From contig NZ_PVNH01000004.1 of assembly GCF_003001955.1 (NCBI RefSeq), positions 1-64,000 on the forward strand: a stretch of DNA of 64,000 nt, in the 5' to 3' direction. The position numbers and the translations under genes are program-made. Within the stretch, counting starts at the first letter, position 1. Every line of letters starts with the position of its first letter. This document shows, piece after piece, positions 15,369 through 24,589 of the stretch. Under the pieces are notes generated by a model. The model made no database searches and was not told where the DNA came from. It saw only the letters and a list, made by a program, of their open reading frames with translations. Source of the stretch: Prauserella shujinwangii (GTDB lineage: Bacteria > Actinomycetota > Actinomycetes > Mycobacteriales > Pseudonocardiaceae).

Positions 15369-16661
15369 GTGTCCCAACGGATCGTGATCGCCGGTGGCGG
15401 CTATGTGGGCCTGTACACCGCGCTGAAACTGCAGCACCGGCTGCGGCGTGGCGAGGCCGAGGTCACCGTGGTCAACCCGGAGAACTTCATGGTCTACCGG
15501 CCACTGCTGCCGGAGGTCGCCTCCGGGACCCTCGAACCACGGCACGCGGTCGTCCCGCTGAGGGCGGTCCTGAAGGGCACCCGGTTCGTGGCGGGCAGGC
15601 TCACCGGGGTGGACGCCGAGCGGAACGTGGCCACGGTCGCCCCCTACGCGGGGCCGGAGCTGAACCTGGAGTACGACGAGCTGGTGCTCGGCCTCGGCGC
15701 GATGGCGAAACTCATGCCCGTGCCCGGGCTCGCCGAGTGCGGTATCGGCTTCAACTCGCTGGCCGAGGCCGTGTACCTGCGGGACCACGTGTTGCGCAGG
15801 CTGGAGATCGCCTCGGCCACCGCCGACCCCGAGCTGCGCCGCCGCGCGCTCACCTTCGTCTTCGTCGGCGGCGGCTACACGGGCGTCGAGGCGCTCGCGG
15901 AGCTGCAGGACATGGCCGTCGACGTGCTGGCCGGCTACCCGGAGATCGACCCGGCCGAGATGCGCTGGGTGCTGGTCGAGGCGCTCGACCGCATCCTCAC
16001 CACGGTGAGCGAGGACCTCGCCGAGCGGGCCATGACCGAGCTCGGCGGCCGCGGCATCGACATCCGGCTCGGCACGCAGCTGGAGTCCGCGGAGGGCGGT
16101 GAGCTGCACCTGTCCGACGGCACCAAGTTCCAGGCCGACACGCTCGTCTGGGTCGCGGGCACCCGCCCGCAGGCGCTCATCGGCGAACTGGGCCTGCCCA
16201 CCGACGAGCGCGGCAGGCTGGCCGTCGATCCGACCATGCGCGTGCACGGCACCCGCAACATCTGGGCCGCGGGCGACTGCGCGGCCGTCCCCGACGAGGG
16301 CGGCGGGGTCAGCCCGCCCACCGCGCAGCACGCCGTGCGCCAGGCCGAGCAGCTCGGCGAGAACCTGGTCGCCGACCTCCGGGGGCGGCAGGCACTGCCG
16401 TTCCGGTACCGCGGCCGGGGCGAGTTCGTCACGCTCGGCAAGAACAAGGCGGTCGGCGAGGTGTTCGGCCGCAAGCTGGACGGCTCGCTGGCCTGGGCCG
16501 CCCGCCGGGCCTACTACGCCACGCAGATCCCGACGTGGAACCGGACGATCCGGGTGCTGGGCGACTGGCTGGTCGGCATGCCGTACGGGCACGACGTGGT
16601 CGACCTCGGCTCCCGGGAGCAGCCACGTGGCGCCTTCGAGGAGGCCGCGGGCCACCGCTGA
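15369..16661 (+). CDS. Type II NADH dehydrogenase-like flavoprotein
   Basis: A 430-residue pyridine nucleotide-disulfide-fold oxidoreductase. The FAD site is IVIAGGGYVGLYTALKLQ at residues 4-21; the NADH site is FVFVGGGYTGVEALAELQD at about 163-181. The second FAD motif, GTRNIWAAGDCAAVPD, is followed by TAQHAVRQAEQLGENL as in Ndh enzymes. The C-terminal region should be the membrane-associating part. It would pass electrons from NADH to menaquinone without pumping protons. The GTG at 15369 follows GAGGAGG. A 53-nt palindrome lies just after the stop. Confidence 0.9.
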   Translation: MSQRIVIAGGGYVGLYTALKLQHRLRRGEAEVTVVNPENFMVYRPLLPEVASGTLEPRHAVVPLRAVLKGTRFVAGRLTGVDAERNVATVAPYAGPELNLEYDELVLGLGAMAKLMPVPGLAECGIGFNSLAEAVYLRDHVLRRLEIASATADPELRRRALTFVFVGGGYTGVEALAELQDMAVDVLAGYPEIDPAEMRWVLVEALDRILTTVSEDLAERAMTELGGRGIDIRLGTQLESAEGGELHLSDGTKFQADTLVWVAGTRPQALIGELGLPTDERGRLAVDPTMRVHGTRNIWAAGDCAAVPDEGGGVSPPTAQHAVRQAEQLGENLVADLRGRQALPFRYRGRGEFVTLGKNKAVGEVFGRKLDGSLAWAARRAYYATQIPTWNRTIRVLGDWLVGMPYGHDVVDLGSREQPRGAFEEAAGHR

Positions 16662-16674
16662 CCCGAGGCGGCCG

Positions 16675-16727
16675 GCAGTGAAGGCCACCCTGAGTGCGGT
16701 CGACGCACTCAGGGTGGCCTTCACTGC
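16675..16727. repeat. 53-nt palindrome family A, copy 1
   Basis: Starts GCAGTGAAGGCCACCCTGAG and ends with its complement; 24-base perfect arms around a GTCGA loop. It lies between the convergent NADH dehydrogenase and SARP genes, and its right end (GCAGTGA on the minus strand) provides the last Gln codon and TGA stop of the SARP gene. The inner stem differs from the other copies by paired changes. Confidence 0.9.
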
Positions 16728-19579
16728 ACGGCGGGGGCGGACAGCTCGTGCCAGAGCTCCCCGGCGCGGGCGGCGAACCGGTGCGCGCGGCCGGGCTGGC
16801 CCAGCCGGTGGTGCAGCTGCCCGAGCAGCTCCGCCACCTCGGCTTCCGAGCGCCGGTCCCCGGTCCGCCGGTGCACGGTCAGCGAGTTCGACAGCAGCAG
16901 CCGCGCGTGGGCGAGGTCGCCGCTGCGCAGGCACAGCTCGCCGAGGTGCTGGTTGGCGTAGCCGATGCAGTGGTGGTCGCCGAGCTCGGTGAAGATGCCG
17001 ATCGCGCGGTCGACGTGCTCGCGGGCGGCGGCGAGGTTGCCGCGCCGCTGGTGCAGCAGCCCGAGCCGGTTCAGGGCGTGGGCCTCCCGGTGCCGGTCAC
17101 CGATGGCGGCGGCCAGCGCGCGGGCGTCGGTGAACCAGCGCTCCGCCTCCGCGGTCCGGCCCAGGCCGAGCCAGGCCGCGCCGATCGCGATCAGCGCCAC
17201 CGCCTCGCCGTGCCGGGCCCCGGCCCGGCGGAACAGCTCCAGCGCCTCCTCGCACGTCTCCAGCGCGCGTCGCGGTTGGCCGAGGATCCGCAGCACCGTG
17301 CCGATGCCCGCGAGCGCGGTCGCGATGCCGCGCTCGTCGGCCACCTCGGTGAACAGGGTCCGGGACTCGGTGAAACCGGCCAGCGCGTCGGAGTAGCGGT
17401 CCTGGTAGAGCAGGTTCTGCGCGAGGTCACGCAGGACGATGGCCTGCGCCCTGCGGTCCCCGGTGCGGCGCGCCGCCGCCAGCGCGACGCCGTGGGTGTG
17501 CTGCCAGTCCTCCAGGTGCGCCCGCAGGTCGAAGTACGGGGTGAGCGCCGCGGCCAGGCGCCACGCCAGGTCATCGAACCCGTGCCGGACAGCGAGGTCG
17601 ACGGCCGCCACCGCCGTGCGGTGCTCGGCCTCGAACCACGCCGCCGGATCGGCGAGCAGCCGGTCGGCCCCGGCGGGCAGCGGGGGCGGCTCCCCGGCGG
17701 GCACGCCGAAGAAGTCGATCGGCATCCGCTCACCCGCCCCGGTGGCCAGCGCGACGTACCGCTCCAGCACCCGGCGCACGCCGGCCCGCGGGTCCTCGGG
17801 CCCCGCCCGCTCGGCGGCGTAGCAGCGCAGCAGGTCGTGCAGGCGGTACCGGGGCAGGCCGGTGGTGTCGGTGCCGACGAGGCCCACGAGGTTCGCGTCG
17901 ACCAGCGTGTCGAGCACGTCGTCGGCCTCGGGCCGGTCCAGCAGCGCCGCGACCACCCAGCCGGGGAACCGCACCGGCCCGAGCCGGCCGAGCCCGCGGA
18001 ACGCGCGCGCCGCGGTGGGGGACAGCTGCGCGTAGCTCAGCGACACGCTCGCGCGGACCTCGGTCTCCCCGGCGCGCAGCTCGTCCAGCCTGCGGTGCTC
18101 GTCGGCCAGCCGCTCGGCCAGCGTTCCGAGTGTCCAACCAGGACGGTGGGCCAGCCGCGCTCCCGCGACGCGGATGGCGAGCGGCAGGTGGCCGCAGGAA
18201 CGCAGGATGGCCGCCGCCGCGCCGGGTTCCGCGCCCGCCCTGCGCTCGCCGACGATCGCCGCCAGCAGCCGCGCCGCGTCGTCCTCGGGCAGCACGTCCA
18301 GTGCCACCGCGTGCGCGCCGGGCACGTCGGGGATCCGGGTGCGGGTCGTGACGAGAACGGCCGACGTGCCGGTGCCGGGCAGCAGGGGCCGCACCTGGGC
18401 CGCGTCCCGCGCGTCCTCCAGCACCACGCACAGCCGCCTGCGCGCGAGGCGGGACCGCAGCAGCGCGGCGCGTTCGGGCACCGTGTGCGGGAGGGCGGCG
18501 TCGGCGACCCCGAGCGCCCTGAGCAGCTCGCCGAGCACGTCCCTCGGCTCGCGCGGGCGGTCCGCCGTGCCTGCCAGGTCGACGTGCAGCTGGCCGTCGG
18601 GGAACAGCGCGCGCACCGCGTGGGCCACGTGTACGGCCACCGCGGACTTGCCGACCCCCGGCGCGCCGGAGAGCACCGCCACCGCGGGGACCCCCTGGGC
18701 GTGCCGCTCGCGCAGCAGCGTCACCAGCTCGGCGACGATCCGGCCCCGGCCGGTGAAGTCGGGCAGGTCGAGCGGCAGCTGGCACACCGGCAACGCCCGC
18801 TCACCGGGTTCGGGCGCGCCGTCGTCGCCGGTGAGCGCCGAGTGCAGCCTGCGCAGCCGGGGCCCCGGGGCGGCGTCGAGCTCGGCGCGCAGCACCTGCT
18901 CCGCCTCGGCGAAGGCACGCAGCGCCTCGGCCCGGCGGCCACCGGCGTCCAGGGCGAGCATGAGCCGTTCCCACAGTTCCTCGCACAGCGGGTGGTCGGC
19001 GAGCAACCCGCGCAGCTCGATCACCGCCTCGTCGCAGTGGCCGAGGGCGATCCTGGTCTCCAGCCTCCGTTGCCGGGCGGACAGGCGCAGCTCGCCGAGC
19101 CGGGCGACGGTGGCGCTCCAGCGATGGCTGTGCGGCAGGTCCTGCAGCACCTCGCCCCGCCACAGCTCCTCGGCGGCGTCCAGCAGCGCGAGCCCCCGCT
19201 CGGCGTTCTCCTCGGCGAGGGTGCGCTGGGCCCGCACGGTCAGCTCCTCGAACCGGCTCGCGTCCAGCTCGCCCGGCTCGGTGTGCACGAGATAGCCCGC
19301 CGTCCGGCTGCCGAGCCGGTCGCCGAGGCCGGGGGCGGCCGCGTCGAGCCGCCGCCGCAGGTTGTGCACGTACGTGCGGAGGTTGGCGTGCGCCGAGCGG
19401 GGCGGGGTCTCCGGCCACAGCACGTCGACGAGGGTCTCGGCGGACACGGCGGTGTCCGGGCGCAGGAGCAGGGTGGCCAGCAGCAGCCGGGGTTTCGTGC
19501 CGCCGAGAGGTACGGCGCGACCGGCGACCTCGACGTCGAGGGGCCCCAGGATCCGGAACGAAATCGCGTTCACGTTCAC
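16721..19579 (-). CDS. AfsR/SARP-type transcriptional regulator (BTAD + NB-ARC + TPR)
   Basis: A 952-residue regulator. Residues 1-95 are an OmpR-like winged helix (FRILGPLDVEVAGRAVPLGG, LRTYVHNLRRRLD) and about 100-250 the bacterial transcriptional activation domain. An NB-ARC ATPase follows, with P-loop LSGAPGVGKSAVAVHVA near residue 300, VVLEDARD and LPLAIRVAGARLA. The C-terminal 350 residues are TPR-like helices (RRALETCEEALELFRRAG). Such proteins bind direct repeats near -35 elements and usually activate secondary-metabolite genes. Here the gene is divergent from boxC, 131 bases away, so it probably controls benzoate catabolism. Its stop codon falls inside a family A palindrome. Confidence 0.92.
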   Translation of the reverse strand: MNVNAISFRILGPLDVEVAGRAVPLGGTKPRLLLATLLLRPDTAVSAETLVDVLWPETPPRSAHANLRTYVHNLRRRLDAAAPGLGDRLGSRTAGYLVHTEPGELDASRFEELTVRAQRTLAEENAERGLALLDAAEELWRGEVLQDLPHSHRWSATVARLGELRLSARQRRLETRIALGHCDEAVIELRGLLADHPLCEELWERLMLALDAGGRRAEALRAFAEAEQVLRAELDAAPGPRLRRLHSALTGDDGAPEPGERALPVCQLPLDLPDFTGRGRIVAELVTLLRERHAQGVPAVAVLSGAPGVGKSAVAVHVAHAVRALFPDGQLHVDLAGTADRPREPRDVLGELLRALGVADAALPHTVPERAALLRSRLARRRLCVVLEDARDAAQVRPLLPGTGTSAVLVTTRTRIPDVPGAHAVALDVLPEDDAARLLAAIVGERRAGAEPGAAAAILRSCGHLPLAIRVAGARLAHRPGWTLGTLAERLADEHRRLDELRAGETEVRASVSLSYAQLSPTAARAFRGLGRLGPVRFPGWVVAALLDRPEADDVLDTLVDANLVGLVGTDTTGLPRYRLHDLLRCYAAERAGPEDPRAGVRRVLERYVALATGAGERMPIDFFGVPAGEPPPLPAGADRLLADPAAWFEAEHRTAVAAVDLAVRHGFDDLAWRLAAALTPYFDLRAHLEDWQHTHGVALAAARRTGDRRAQAIVLRDLAQNLLYQDRYSDALAGFTESRTLFTEVADERGIATALAGIGTVLRILGQPRRALETCEEALELFRRAGARHGEAVALIAIGAAWLGLGRTAEAERWFTDARALAAAIGDRHREAHALNRLGLLHQRRGNLAAAREHVDRAIGIFTELGDHHCIGYANQHLGELCLRSGDLAHARLLLSNSLTVHRRTGDRRSEAEVAELLGQLHHRLGQPGRAHRFAARAGELWHELSAPAVQ

Positions 19580-19710
19580 CGCCCACCGGGGGAGGACACG
19601 TCCACCGCGGATCGTAGGGACGCCCGCGGGTCGTGGCTAGGTACTTCGGTAGGAACGGATCTTCTACAGAACCTTGACGTGACCTTAAGCACACGTAGAA
19701 ACTGAGTGGT

Positions 19711-21408
19711 ATGACCGCCACCGAAGCCGGGCCGCTCACCGATTCTCCCGCGGTGTCGTTCGACCGGCATCCGGAGAACTACCGGCACTGGAGGTTGCGG
19801 GTCGAGGGCCCGGTGGCCTGGCTCGAACTCGACGTCGACGCGCACGGCGGGCTCGTGCCCGGCTACGAGCTCAAGCTCAACTCCTACGACCTCGGCGTGG
19901 ACATCGAGCTGTACGACGCCACCCAGCGGCTGCGGTTCGAGCACCCCGGCGTGCGGACGGTCGTGGTGACCAGCGCGAAGGACGGGGTGTTCTGCGCGGG
20001 CGCCAACATCCGCATGCTGGCCGGCTCGCCGCACGAGTGGAAGGTCAACTTCTGCAAGTTCACCAACGAGACCCGCAACGGGATGGAGGACGCCACCGCC
20101 CACTCGGGACAGACGTATCTGGCCGCGGTGAACGGCGCCTGCGCGGGCGGCGGCTACGAGCTCGCACTGGCGTGCGAGCACATCGTGCTGGTGGACGACA
20201 ACTCCTCGACCGTCGCGTTGCCCGAGGTGCCACTGCTCGGCGTGCTCCCCGGCACCGGTGGGCTGACCCGGCTGGTGGACAAGCGGCGTGTGCGCAGGGA
20301 CCGGGCCGACGTCTTCGCCACCCGCAGCGACGGCCTGCGCGGCCGCACCGCCGTGGACTGGGGCCTGGTGGACGAGCTCGCCCCGCGCCGCGAGTTCGCC
20401 GAGACCGTCGCGCGCCGCGCCGCCGAGCTCGCCCGCCGCAGCGACCGGCCCGCGGGCGCCGAGGGAGTCGCGCTGACCCCCCTGCGCCGTGCCGAGACCC
20501 CCGACGGGCTCACCTACCCGCACCTGACGGCCCGCTACGACCGCGCGGCGGGCACCGTCGAGCTCACCGTGCACGGACCGGACACCGACCCGCCGCCGGA
20601 CGCCGCCGCGTTGCGCGCCCAGGGCGCGGAGTCCTGGCTGCTCGCGGTGACCCGCGAACTGGACGACGCGATCCTGCGGCTGCGCACCAACGAGACCGAG
20701 CTCGGCACCTGGGTGCTGCGCACCTCCGGTGACCCGCGACGGGTGCTCGCGCACGAGCGCACCGTCCTGGCGGGTGCCGCGGACGACTGGCTGTGCAACG
20801 AGATCCTGCACTACTACAAGCGCACGCTGAAGCGGCTCGACGTCACCAGCCGCAGCCTCGTCGCGCTCGTCGAACCGGGCGGCTGCTTCGCCGGGGCGCT
20901 GGCCGAGCTCGCCCTCGCCTGCGACCGGCAGTACATGCTGGACGGCCCGCCGCTCGACGACGAGGACAGCGACGAGCGCGCCACGTTCACGTTGAGCGAG
21001 GCCAACTTCGGCGCCTTCCCGATGGGCAACGGGCTGTCCCGGCTGGAGTCCCGCTTCTACGGCGCCGAGGAGCACCTCGGCTGGCTGCGCCGGGAATCGG
21101 GCAGGCCGCTGCCGCCCGCCGAGGCGCTGGAGCTGGGCCTGGTCACCGACGCTCCCGACGACATCGACTGGCCCGACGAGATCCGGCTGGTGCTCGAGGG
21201 GCGCGCCGCGCTGTCGCCGGACGCGCTGACCGGCATGGAGGCCAACCACCGGTTCGTCGGCCCCGAGACGATCGAGACGAAGATCTTCGGCCGGCTGTCC
21301 GCGTGGCAGAACTGGGTCTTCCACCGGCCGAACGCGTCGGGGCCGGAGGGGGCGCTGCGCCGCTACGGCACCGGACTGAAGGCCGTGTTCGACAGGAAGC
21401 GAGTCTGA
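19711..21408 (+). CDS. boxC: 2,3-epoxybenzoyl-CoA dihydrolase (benzoyl-CoA-dihydrodiol lyase)
   Basis: A 565-residue crotonase-superfamily enzyme of the box pathway; it opens the ring of 2,3-epoxybenzoyl-CoA to 3,4-dehydroadipyl-CoA semialdehyde and formate. It has two crotonase-like regions: the first shows FCAGANIRML and AVNGACAGGGYELALACEHIVLVDD (oxyanion loops), the second GGCFAGALAELALACDRQYML and LSEANFGAFPMGNGLSRL. Length matches known BoxC (about 550). The ATG at 19711 opens the operon; boxB begins 3 bases after the stop. The promoter region is shared with the divergent SARP gene. Confidence 0.95.
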   Translation: MTATEAGPLTDSPAVSFDRHPENYRHWRLRVEGPVAWLELDVDAHGGLVPGYELKLNSYDLGVDIELYDATQRLRFEHPGVRTVVVTSAKDGVFCAGANIRMLAGSPHEWKVNFCKFTNETRNGMEDATAHSGQTYLAAVNGACAGGGYELALACEHIVLVDDNSSTVALPEVPLLGVLPGTGGLTRLVDKRRVRRDRADVFATRSDGLRGRTAVDWGLVDELAPRREFAETVARRAAELARRSDRPAGAEGVALTPLRRAETPDGLTYPHLTARYDRAAGTVELTVHGPDTDPPPDAAALRAQGAESWLLAVTRELDDAILRLRTNETELGTWVLRTSGDPRRVLAHERTVLAGAADDWLCNEILHYYKRTLKRLDVTSRSLVALVEPGGCFAGALAELALACDRQYMLDGPPLDDEDSDERATFTLSEANFGAFPMGNGLSRLESRFYGAEEHLGWLRRESGRPLPPAEALELGLVTDAPDDIDWPDEIRLVLEGRAALSPDALTGMEANHRFVGPETIETKIFGRLSAWQNWVFHRPNASGPEGALRRYGTGLKAVFDRKRV

Positions 21409-21411
21409 GCC

Positions 21412-22833
21412 ATGCCGGAGACGATCGACTACGACGCCAGGATCCCGAACAACGTCGACCTGTCGGCCAACCGGCGCCTGCAGCGCGCCCTGGAGGGCTG
21501 GCAGCCCAAGTTCATGAACTGGTGGGGCGAGATGGGTCCCACGCTGGAGACCCAGGGCGTGTACCTGCGCACGGCCGTCAGCGTCGGCCGCGAGGGGTGG
21601 GCGCATTTCGACCACGTCGTCCCCGAGGAGTACCGCTGGGGCATCTTTCTCGCCGAGCGCGAACCGGACCGGCGCATCGCGTTCGGCGAGCACCGGGGCG
21701 AGCCGGTGTGGCAGCAGGTGCCCGGCGAGTACCGCGCCGAGCTGCAGCGGCTGATCGTGATCCAGGGCGACACCGAACCGGCCTCGGTGGAGCAGCAGCG
21801 GCTGCTCGGGCTCACCGCGCCGTCGCTGTACGACCTGCGCAACCTCTTCCAGGTCAACGTGGAGGAGGGCAGGCACCTGTGGGCGATGGTGTACCTGCTG
21901 CACGCCTACTTCGGCCGCGAGGGCAGGGAGGAGGCCGAGGCCCTGCTGTACCGCAACTCCGGCAGCCCCGACACCCCGCGCATCCTGGGCGCGTTCAACG
22001 AGGAGACCGCCGACTGGCTGGCCTTCTACATGTTCACCTACTTCACCGACCGCGACGGCAAGTACCAGCTCGGCACGCTCAAGGAGAGCGCGTTCGACCC
22101 GCTGTCGCGCACCTGCGAGTTCATGCTCAAGGAAGAGGCGCACCACATGTTCGTCGGCACCACCGGCGTCGACCGCGTGGTGACCCGCAGCGCCGAGCTG
22201 ATCCGCGAGCACGACACGGACGACATCGCCTCGCACGGCGGCATCCCGCTCGGCATCATCCAGAAGTACATCAACTTCCACTACAGCGTCTCGCTCGACC
22301 TGTTCGGCAGCGAGACCTCCACCAACGCCGCGAACTACTACACGGCCGGGCTGAAGGGTCGCTGGCTGGAGACCCGCCGCAAGGACGACCACAAGCTCAC
22401 CGACGACAGCGGCTTCCTGGACCGCCCCGGCGACGACGGCACGTGGGTCCAGGAGGAGGTCCAGAAGATCCTGCTGCTCAACCTCGACCTGCGCACGGAG
22501 TACATCGCCGACTGCCAGAGCGGCGTCAAGCGCTGGAACAGGATCCTCGAGAACAACGGCATCGACTTCCGGTTCCGGCTCCCGCACCCCGGCTTCAACC
22601 GCGACGTCGGGATCAACGCCGGCCACCACGTGACCCCCGACGGCACGATCGTCGACGAGCCCACCTGGCAGCGGGGCCGGAAGCACTGGCTGCCCACCGA
22701 TGAGGACCTCACGTTCGTCCGCTCGCTGATGATCCCCGTCCACGAGCGGGGCAAGATCGCCGGCTGGGTCGCACCCCCGGCGGGCGGCATCAACGGCAAG
22801 CCGTTCGACTACGAGTACGTGTACTTGACTTGA
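21412..22833 (+). CDS. boxB: Benzoyl-CoA 2,3-epoxidase, di-iron subunit
   Basis: A 473-residue class I di-iron protein. Metal-ligand motifs are visible as VNVEEGRHLWAMVYLLHAYF (E...ExxH type, about residues 144-163) and FMLKEEAHHMFVG (about 236-248). The upstream MNWWGEMGP and downstream HYSVSLDLFGSETSTNAANYY match BoxB. It inserts oxygen from O2 into benzoyl-CoA, using electrons from the reductase BoxA, for which no gene is present in the window. It is the second gene of the operon, directly after boxC. Confidence 0.95.
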   Translation: MPETIDYDARIPNNVDLSANRRLQRALEGWQPKFMNWWGEMGPTLETQGVYLRTAVSVGREGWAHFDHVVPEEYRWGIFLAEREPDRRIAFGEHRGEPVWQQVPGEYRAELQRLIVIQGDTEPASVEQQRLLGLTAPSLYDLRNLFQVNVEEGRHLWAMVYLLHAYFGREGREEAEALLYRNSGSPDTPRILGAFNEETADWLAFYMFTYFTDRDGKYQLGTLKESAFDPLSRTCEFMLKEEAHHMFVGTTGVDRVVTRSAELIREHDTDDIASHGGIPLGIIQKYINFHYSVSLDLFGSETSTNAANYYTAGLKGRWLETRRKDDHKLTDDSGFLDRPGDDGTWVQEEVQKILLLNLDLRTEYIADCQSGVKRWNRILENNGIDFRFRLPHPGFNRDVGINAGHHVTPDGTIVDEPTWQRGRKHWLPTDEDLTFVRSLMIPVHERGKIAGWVAPPAGGINGKPFDYEYVYLT

Positions 22834-22922
22834 GGCGGCGCCCCCTCGACGCTGAGCAGCAGCCGCGAGGTGGGTGTGGCAACGGGCGCGACGGGGCGCC
22901 GGAGCGCGGGAGATGAGGCCAG

Positions 22923-24452
22923 ATGATCCAGTCAGTGCCCGCTTTCAACGCGGCGGAGTACCTGGTCGACCGCAACGTCGCCGAGGGCGGTGGCGCGCGC
23001 ACCGCCGTGGTCACCCCCGACCGGACGCTGAGCTACGCCGAACTGGCCGACGAGGTGCGGCGCGTCGCGGGCGGCCTCCGGGCACTGGGCGTCCGGCCCG
23101 AGGAGCGCGTGCTGCTGTGCATGGCCGACGACGTCGAGCTGTTCACCGGCATCCTCGCGACCCTGTACCTGGGCGCGGTGGCCGTGCCGTGCTCCACCAT
23201 GCTCACCGGCGGGGAGCTCGGCACGCTGGTCGCCGACTCGCGGGCCCGCATCGTGCTCGGCTCCACCGCGTTCGCCGGCACCGTGCGGGCCGCCGTGGAG
23301 CGGGCCCCGGACGTCGAACGGGTGCTGTTCACCGACGAGTGGGACCGGTTGCGCGAGGCCGGTTCCGTCACCGCCCCCTACCCGGCCTGGCCGGACTCGC
23401 CCGCGCTGTGGCTGTACACCTCCGGCACCACCGGGCTGCCGAAGGCCGCGATGCACCGGCACGCCGACATCCGGTTCGTCGCGGAGAACTACGGGCAGGG
23501 GGTGCTCGGCATCACCGCGGCCGACCGCTTCCTGTCCGTCGCCAAGCTGTTCTTCGCCTACGGCATCGGGAACTCGATGTTCTTCCCGCTGTCGGTCGGC
23601 GGCACGGCACTGCTGGAGCCCGCGCGGCCCGCACCGGGGCTGATCGCGGACCGTGCCGCCGAGCACGGCGCCACGCTGCTGTTCGGCACGCCGAGCTTCT
23701 GGGGGCCGCTGCTCGCGGCGGACGTGCCGAGGGAGTGCTTCGGCAGCGTCCGGCTCGCGGTGTCGGCGGGGGAGGCGCTGCCCGCGCGGCTGTACCACGG
23801 CATGCGGGAACGCTTCGGCATCGAGGTGCTGGACGGCATCGGCTCCACCGAGATGCTGCACATCTTCCTGTCCAACCGGCCGGGCCGGGTGCGGCCCGCG
23901 TCGTCCGGCACGCCGGTGCCCGGCTACGAGGTGGAGATCCGGGACGAGTCCGGCGCCGTGATCGACGTGCCGGACGTGCCGGGCGAGCTGTACGTGCGGG
24001 GCGACAGCGCCGCCACGGGGTACTGGTGCCGGGCGGAGGTGTCGCGGCGGGTGTTCCTCGGCGAGTGGACCCGCACCGGCGACAGCTACGTCCGCAACAC
24101 CGACGGCACCTACACGTGCCTCGGGCGGTTCAACGACATGCTCAAGGCGGGCGGCATCTGGGTGACGCCGAGCGAGGTGGAGGAGCGGCTGCTGGAGCAT
24201 CCGGACGTCGCCGAGGCCGTGGTGGTGGGCGTGCCCGACTCCGACGAGCTGGACAAGCCGGTCGCGTGCGTGGTGCCGATGCCCGGCAGGCACGTCGACG
24301 CGGCGGAGCTGATCGCGTGGTGCAGGCAGACGCTGGCCGGGTTCAAACGGCCCAGGGCCGTGGTGGAGCTGGCCGAGCTGCCGAAGACGGCCACCGGCAA
24401 GATCCGCCGCAACGTGCTGCGCGAGCTGGTCGCCGCCGCCCCCACCCCCTGA
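22923..24452 (+). CDS. Benzoate-CoA ligase
   Basis: A 509-residue adenylate-forming enzyme: benzoate + ATP + CoA to benzoyl-CoA. Motifs are LYTSGTTGLPKAAMH (P-loop, about residues 160-174), GIGSTEMLHIFLSN (A5), YWCRAEVSRRVFLGEWTRTGD (split around A7) and KTATGKIRRNVLREL with the catalytic Lys near the C-terminus. The FLSVAKLFFAYGIGNSMFFP segment is typical of benzoate-CoA ligases. The ATG at 22923 follows GAGG. It starts 89 bases after boxB, in the same direction, and supplies the substrate of BoxB. Its stop is followed by the 21-bp repeat array. Confidence 0.93.
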   Translation: MIQSVPAFNAAEYLVDRNVAEGGGARTAVVTPDRTLSYAELADEVRRVAGGLRALGVRPEERVLLCMADDVELFTGILATLYLGAVAVPCSTMLTGGELGTLVADSRARIVLGSTAFAGTVRAAVERAPDVERVLFTDEWDRLREAGSVTAPYPAWPDSPALWLYTSGTTGLPKAAMHRHADIRFVAENYGQGVLGITAADRFLSVAKLFFAYGIGNSMFFPLSVGGTALLEPARPAPGLIADRAAEHGATLLFGTPSFWGPLLAADVPRECFGSVRLAVSAGEALPARLYHGMRERFGIEVLDGIGSTEMLHIFLSNRPGRVRPASSGTPVPGYEVEIRDESGAVIDVPDVPGELYVRGDSAATGYWCRAEVSRRVFLGEWTRTGDSYVRNTDGTYTCLGRFNDMLKAGGIWVTPSEVEERLLEHPDVAEAVVVGVPDSDELDKPVACVVPMPGRHVDAAELIAWCRQTLAGFKRPRAVVELAELPKTATGKIRRNVLRELVAAAPTP

Positions 24453-24455
24453 CCC

Positions 24456-24586
24456 CGTGTCCGCCGTCTATGCACGCGTGTCCGCGGTCTGTGTACGCGT
24501 GTCCGCGGTCTGTGCCGGGCCGGTGTCCCTGGATGGCAGACGCGTGTGCACAACTGGCGGACACGTGTCCCTGGATGGCGGACACG
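24456..24586. repeat. Iterated 21-bp repeat array D, copy 1
   Basis: The array fills the convergent gap between benzoate-CoA ligase and the PaaX gene. Three units of the form CGTGTCCGC-N6-TGTGYACG come first, then units in the opposite sense of the form TGTCCCTGGATGGCGGACACG. The two halves are partly complementary (CGTGTCCGC against GCGGACACG), so the transcript can fold into a long branched hairpin from either strand. The same layout recurs at 29424-29575. Confidence 0.85.
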
Positions 24587-24589
24587 GCG

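Noticed and set aside
16694-22743. Long frames (about 1000 codons each) opposite the SARP gene and opposite boxC/boxB
   Set aside because: Low-complexity composition and no motifs; the opposite strands encode well-recognised proteins.
24456-24586. CRISPR array at the 21-bp repeats
   Set aside because: Units are directly adjacent, change orientation midway and have no unique spacers; no cas genes nearby.
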